Assembly: GCA_017161305.1 (NCBI GenBank)
Contig: CP031518.1
Location: forward strand, 2,604,001 to 2,668,000
Length of the DNA stretch: 64,000 nt
Direction: 5' to 3'
From: Treponema ruminis
GTDB taxonomy: Bacteria > Spirochaetota > Spirochaetia > Treponematales > Treponemataceae
Shown: piece by piece, positions 60,363 through 64,000 of the stretch
How positions within the stretch are numbered: position 1 is the stretch's first letter
Layout: every line of letters starts with the position of its first letter
Program-made: the position numbers and the translations under genes
The notes under the pieces: generated by a model
What the model was told of the DNA's origin: nothing
The model's input: the letters and a program-made list of their open reading frames with translations, nothing else
Database searches by the model: none

Positions 60363-63080
60363 TTACTTCAATGCTTCGATATATGTTCCCAACTTTTCGA
60401 TTCGGCGTTTTGTCTCAGCAAGCTTGTCGCGCTCAGCCTGAACGACTTCAGCAGGAGCGTGCTCGGCGAATTTACCGTTGAGCTTAGCTTCTGTGCGCTC
60501 AGCATCCTTCTGGTCTTTTTCCAAGTCCTTCTGGAAGTGGAGAAGCAGCTGCTCTTTGTTGATGTTCTCGTCGAGGATGATGAATGCCTCAAATCCAACG
60601 CCGACTGTACCGATTGACTTAGTCGGTTTTGCATCAACGAACTCAACCTTAGAAAGACCAGCCAAAAGCTGAATCATCTCAACCTTTTCGCGGCAAACTT
60701 CTGCTGCGCTGCCCTTTTCGATAAGAACGGCAAGGTTGATTTTGTCAGCCGGATTTACGCCACATTCGTTTCGAAGACCGCGTACAGAACGGATGAGGTC
60801 CTGAAGGGCTGCGAATCGGGCTGTAATCTCTGCGTTTTCGCGTCCGGCAGTGAATTCAGGATATGGAGCTGTAACGAGAAGGTCAGAATATGTTTCGTTA
60901 GACATAACCTTCTGCTCGCCAGCCTTCTTGCGGTTTTCAATGATTTCTGCCAGAGGCAATTTTGAGTAGATTTCTTCGGTAACGAAAGGAATGAAAGGAT
61001 GCAAGAGGCGCAAAGATTCTTCCAAAACGTTGAGAAGAACTGAAACAGCGCGGTCTTTTTCGTGATCGTCGCCGTGCCAGAATGAAAGTTTTGTAGCCTC
61101 AACATACCAGTCACAGAAGTTGTTCCAGAAGAACTCGTAAACTGTTGAAGCAGCGTCGTTGTAGCGGTAGCCGTCGAGGGCTTCGCGTGCATTTTTAGCA
61201 GCTGCGTTGAGAGCAGTGAAAATCCATTTATCAAGCTCGTTGAGGTCAGAATCCTTTACAGGAATCAGATTGCGTCCCTCAAGGTTGCCCAGGATGTAGC
61301 GGCTTGCGTTCCATACTTTGTTACAGAAGCGGCTTCCCATCTTGAATGAGTCGTTGTCAACGAGAACGTCCTGTCCCTGAGCAGCCAAATATGAAAGAGT
61401 GAATTTGAGGGCGTCTGAGCCGTACTGGTCGATGATGTCGAGAGGGTCAATTCCGTTTCCGAGGGATTTTGACATCTTGCGGCCCTGCTTGTCGCGGACC
61501 AGACCGTGGATGTAAATGTCGTGGAAAGGAGCCTTGCCTGTGAACTCAAGACCAGCCATAATCATGCGGCTTACCCAGAAGAAGATGATGTCGTATGCAG
61601 TAACGAGTGCTGTTGTCGGGTAGAATTCTGCCAGGTCTTTTGTATTTTCCGGCCAGCCCAGAGTTGAGAAAGGCCAGAGCCAAGAAGAGAACCATGTGTC
61701 GAGTACGTCAGGATCCTGCTTAACGTTTGTGCTTCCACACTTAGGACACTTTGTAACGTCCTCGCGGCTTACGATTGTCTCGCCACATTCACAGTACCAT
61801 GCAGGAATGCGGTGACCCCACCAGATCTGGCGGCTTACACACCAGTCACGGATATTCTCCATCCAGTGTGTGTATGTGTTTTCCCATTTTCGTGGGTAGA
61901 ATACGATTTCACCGTCGCGCCATGCTTTCAAAGCCTTTTCTGCGAGAGGCTTCATTTTTACGAACCACTGATAGCTCAAATATGGCTCAACGACTGTCTT
62001 ACAGCGGTAACAGTGACCGACTGAGTGAACCATTTTTTCTTCGCCCTTGAAAAGGCCTGCTTCGGTAAGATCTTCGATTACGAGCTTGCGTGCCTGCTCG
62101 CATTTAAGTCCGCGGTATTTCTCTGGAACATTGTCGTTTAAAGTTCCGTCCGGGTTCAAAAGATTTACGACCTCAAGATTGTGGCGGAGACCTACTTCCC
62201 AGTCGTTAGGATCGTGAGCCGGAGTGATTTTTACCATACCGGTTCCGAATTCTTTGTCAACGTAAGAATCTGCAATGATTGGGATTTCTTTGCCAGTGAG
62301 AGGCAGCTTGAGCATTTTGCCGACAAGAGCCTTGTATCGCTCGTCATCAGGATTTACGGCAACAGCTGTATCACCGAAGAATGTTTCAGGACGGGTTGTA
62401 GCAACTTCGATTTTGCCTGAGCCGTCTGCATATTCGTAGAAAAGGTGATACATTGCACCCTGTGTGTCAACGTGGTCAACTTCGTCATCAGCAAGGGCAG
62501 TTCCACAGCGAGGACACCAGTTTACAAGGCGCTGGCCTTTGTACATAAGACCGCGCTCGTAAAGTGTTACGAAAACGTCACGAACAGCCTTTGAAAGACC
62601 TTCGTCGTATGTAAAGCGCTCGCGGCTCCAGTCAACTGAGTTACCGAGTTTTTTCTGCTGCTTAACGATTGTGTCATGATGCTCGTGAGTTACTTCCCAT
62701 GTGCGCTCGATGAACTTTTCGCGGCCCAAATCATTGCGTGATTTGCCTTCCTTTTTGAGGGCGCGCTCTACTACGTTCTGAGTTGCGATACCTGCATGGT
62801 CAGTTCCCGGAATCCAGAGAGTGTCGTCACCCTTCATGCGGTGATAGCGTACAACGATGTCCTGCAAAGTGTTGTTGAGGCCGTGGCCCATGTGAAGAAC
62901 GCCTGTTACGTTTGGTGGCGGAATGACGACTGTATATTTGATGTTTGATTTTTTCTGTGAGTGTACAGGTGAGTCTGAATCACTTGAAGGCTTGAAATAT
63001 CCCTTCTCGACCCACTGAGAATAAATTCTGTCCTCAAATTCTTTTGGATTATAAGCTTTTTCCAATTCAATAGCGTGCAT
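60363..63080 (-). CDS. valS: Valyl-tRNA synthetase
   Basis: A 905-residue class I synthetase that charges tRNA-Val and edits mischarged threonine. The HIGH-type motif is PPPNVTGVLHMGHGL near the N-terminus, the KMSKS motif is RKMSKSLGNG near residue 530. The editing domain (ATTRPETFFGDTAVAVNPDDERY) lies between, and zinc-type cysteines appear (CPRCGTALADDEV, CECGETIVSREDVTKCPKCG). The C-terminal coiled coil (QLLLHFQKDLEKDQKDAERTEAKLNG) is present. Length is standard. It has GAGGA upstream of the ATG and a strong promoter, without a visible T-box, so it is not controlled like many Firmicutes synthetase genes. Confidence 0.98.
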   Translation of the reverse strand: MHAIELEKAYNPKEFEDRIYSQWVEKGYFKPSSDSDSPVHSQKKSNIKYTVVIPPPNVTGVLHMGHGLNNTLQDIVVRYHRMKGDDTLWIPGTDHAGIATQNVVERALKKEGKSRNDLGREKFIERTWEVTHEHHDTIVKQQKKLGNSVDWSRERFTYDEGLSKAVRDVFVTLYERGLMYKGQRLVNWCPRCGTALADDEVDHVDTQGAMYHLFYEYADGSGKIEVATTRPETFFGDTAVAVNPDDERYKALVGKMLKLPLTGKEIPIIADSYVDKEFGTGMVKITPAHDPNDWEVGLRHNLEVVNLLNPDGTLNDNVPEKYRGLKCEQARKLVIEDLTEAGLFKGEEKMVHSVGHCYRCKTVVEPYLSYQWFVKMKPLAEKALKAWRDGEIVFYPRKWENTYTHWMENIRDWCVSRQIWWGHRIPAWYCECGETIVSREDVTKCPKCGSTNVKQDPDVLDTWFSSWLWPFSTLGWPENTKDLAEFYPTTALVTAYDIIFFWVSRMIMAGLEFTGKAPFHDIYIHGLVRDKQGRKMSKSLGNGIDPLDIIDQYGSDALKFTLSYLAAQGQDVLVDNDSFKMGSRFCNKVWNASRYILGNLEGRNLIPVKDSDLNELDKWIFTALNAAAKNAREALDGYRYNDAASTVYEFFWNNFCDWYVEATKLSFWHGDDHEKDRAVSVLLNVLEESLRLLHPFIPFVTEEIYSKLPLAEIIENRKKAGEQKVMSNETYSDLLVTAPYPEFTAGRENAEITARFAALQDLIRSVRGLRNECGVNPADKINLAVLIEKGSAAEVCREKVEMIQLLAGLSKVEFVDAKPTKSIGTVGVGFEAFIILDENINKEQLLLHFQKDLEKDQKDAERTEAKLNGKFAEHAPAEVVQAERDKLAETKRRIEKLGTYIEALK

Positions 63081-63112
63081 AAAACAACGTCCTCAAAAAA
63101 AATTATGACGCT

Positions 63113-63141
63113 ATTATAGTGAATTAGGCGTTTTTCTTCAA
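63113..63141 (-). promoter_or_regulatory. valS promoter
   Basis: Minus strand: TTGAAG (63141-63136), 17 bases, TATAAT (63118-63113). The leader is about 25-30 bases with a Shine-Dalgarno sequence. Confidence 0.75.
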
Positions 63142-63205
63142 TAAAAATATATAACCACAGATTATTTACATCTTATTTGTAAGAGATTTTAATCTGCGGC
63201 CTATT

Positions 63206-63523
63206 TTACAAATTATCAGCGTAATCGAGAAGTTTTCGGAAAGCTGAATCGTCTTTTTTAAGCTCCCGGGAACCGCGGGTGATTTTGCAGAGCGAGATAT
63301 GGAATTTTCTTGCAATTTCACGCTGGGTTGTGCCCTTGTCAATTTCGCGGACCAAAAGCCATCTTTTTGCAAAGTCGTTCATTTCTGCCGGAGTAAAAAG
63401 GCAGCCGAAAAATTCATAAATAAAATCAGCATCATTATTTTTTGAAAGGAGCTTGCACATTTCACGGAGTGCCCCCTCCAAATCTTTTGAACTGAGTTCT
63501 TCAGTATTCTCTGTATTTTCCAT
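63206..63523 (-). CDS. TrpR-family regulator
   Basis: A 105-residue DNA-binding protein of the Trp repressor family. The core FTPAEMNDFAKRWLLVREIDKGTTQREIARKFHISLCKITRGSRELKK (read in pieces from residue 42) contains the TrpR helix-turn-helix, with TQREIARKF and the ITRGS recognition helix end. An acidic N-terminal extension of 20 residues is present. TrpR binds tryptophan as co-repressor, whereas the related YerC proteins may not. Which type this is cannot be decided from the window. AAGG lies upstream of the ATG. It directly follows the EAL gene on the same strand by nine bases, so it is probably cotranscribed with it. Confidence 0.85.
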   Translation of the reverse strand: MENTENTEELSSKDLEGALREMCKLLSKNNDADFIYEFFGCLFTPAEMNDFAKRWLLVREIDKGTTQREIARKFHISLCKITRGSRELKKDDSAFRKLLDYADNL

Positions 63524-63532
63524 TTTTTTACC

Positions 63533-64000
63533 TTACCTAAAATATTTTTCCTCAAATTCGTTGACCGGAACAGGTCTTGAAAAATAATATCCCTGGAACA
63601 AGTCACAGCCGGCAGCCGAAAGGAAATCAATCTGCTTATCGCTTTCAACACCTTCCGTAAGGACTTTCATTCCCAGCTCTTTTGCAAGAATAATGATTTT
63701 TTCAAGAATTTTGTGGCTCTTAGCATCATCTTTTGACTTCTGCAGGAAAGCCATGTCAATTTTGAGTACATCGACAGCAATATCTTTAAGCATGTTAAGA
63801 CTAGAATAGCCGCTTCCAAAATCGTCCATTTCGACGATAAATCCCAACTCCCTCAACTTATCCAAAACATTGAGCTGATTTTCAACATCATAGATGACGG
63901 CAGTTTCTGTAATCTCAAGATTCAAACTCTTTGGCGAAATCTCATACTTTTTGATAAGATTGACAAGAGTTTCCAGCAAATTCATGGTGAAGAAATCCCT
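63533..64000 (-). CDS. EAL-domain c-di-GMP phosphodiesterase, C-terminal part (partial)
   Basis: The frame is open to the window edge, so the gene starts outside. The visible 155 residues are the second half of an EAL domain: LNLEITETAVI (catalytic Glu of the ITE motif), DDFGSGYSSLNML, VLKIDMAFL, VLTEGVESDKQ (TEGVE) and GCDLFQGYYFSRPVP. These are the metal- and substrate-binding motifs needed to linearise c-di-GMP, so the enzyme is probably active. It is followed after nine bases by the TrpR-family gene. Confidence 0.92.
   Translation of the reverse strand, partial: RDFFTMNLLETLVNLIKKYEISPKSLNLEITETAVIYDVENQLNVLDKLRELGFIVEMDDFGSGYSSLNMLKDIAVDVLKIDMAFLQKSKDDAKSHKILEKIIILAKELGMKVLTEGVESDKQIDFLSAAGCDLFQGYYFSRPVPVNEFEEKYFR

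Noticed and set aside
63081-63112. T-box or riboswitch before valS
   Set aside because: The leader is under 35 bases, too short for a T-box, and shows no specifier structure.

Overview
The window looks like part of the chromosome of a gut- or rumen-type spirochaete, most likely Treponema. This is inferred from the sequence alone. The evidence is the large number of lipoproteins with relaxed lipoboxes, an LPP20-type lipoprotein, GGDEF/EAL signalling proteins, a TrpR-like regulator, a group B-like [FeFe] hydrogenase, and a heavy load of secreted polysaccharide-active enzymes. No rRNA, CRISPR array, complete insertion sequence or prophage was seen.

Layout. 1-930: the 3' end of a probable hybrid kinase, a shared terminator, then EF-P (arginine-tip type) on the minus strand. 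1.0-2.4 kb: an accessory pair, a Swt1-type HEPN protein and an unknown CxxC protein. 2.4-9.5 kb: a four-gene minus-strand envelope operon (coiled-coil plus beta-barrel protein, five-repeat lipoprotein, GLUG lipoprotein, LPP20 lipoprotein). Its promoter has a -10 box flanked by a perfect 13-bp inverted repeat. 9.6-10.8 kb: a shrunken HTH gene, a toxin-like LPD3 protein and a zinc-ribbon protein. 10.8-16.3 kb: uvrB, an orphan NMT1-type binding protein, the hydrogenase and 5-formyl-THF cyclo-ligase. 16.3-24.3 kb: a second shrunken HTH gene, a 1054-residue beta-helix lipoprotein, an AraC regulator, an inactive-looking M16 protein, a small secreted protein and tRNA-Asn. 24.4-29.8 kb: a GH2 enzyme, a repeat element, tRNA-Asp and aspartokinase/homoserine dehydrogenase. 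29.9-33.6 kb: an AT-rich accessory island (nucleotidyltransferase, SF3-like ATPase, mosaic palindromic element, DUF3791/DUF3990 toxin-antitoxin-like operon). 33.7-36.8 kb: a DAHP synthase-prephenate dehydratase fusion and a membrane diguanylate cyclase.

37-47 kb appears to be a beta-glucan locus: GH5 endoglucanase, GH16 laminarinase with C-terminal binding modules, a recently duplicated lipoprotein, a LacI-type sensor fused to GGDEF, and a very large clan GH-Q-like phosphorylase candidate. The extracellular enzymes would cut beta-glucan, the phosphorylase would process imported oligosaccharides, and the sensor would couple sugar status to c-di-GMP. 47.3-59.5 kb is an alpha-glucan (starch) operon of four lipoproteins: two GH13 amylases, a type I pullulanase and a six-domain Ig-like scaffold. 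The three enzymes share a homologous N-terminal module. 59.7-64 kb holds valS with an HD-domain hydrolase gene, a TrpR-family regulator and the end of an EAL phosphodiesterase.

Two patterns run across regions. First, at least six genes start with ATG only 6-8 bases after a TATACT or TAAAAT -10 box and have no Shine-Dalgarno sequence, so leaderless transcription looks common. Second, two HTH-regulator genes survive only as N-terminus plus C-terminus remnants, pointing to decay by internal deletion. Most adjacent genes carry good Shine-Dalgarno sequences, which makes the leaderless subset stand out.
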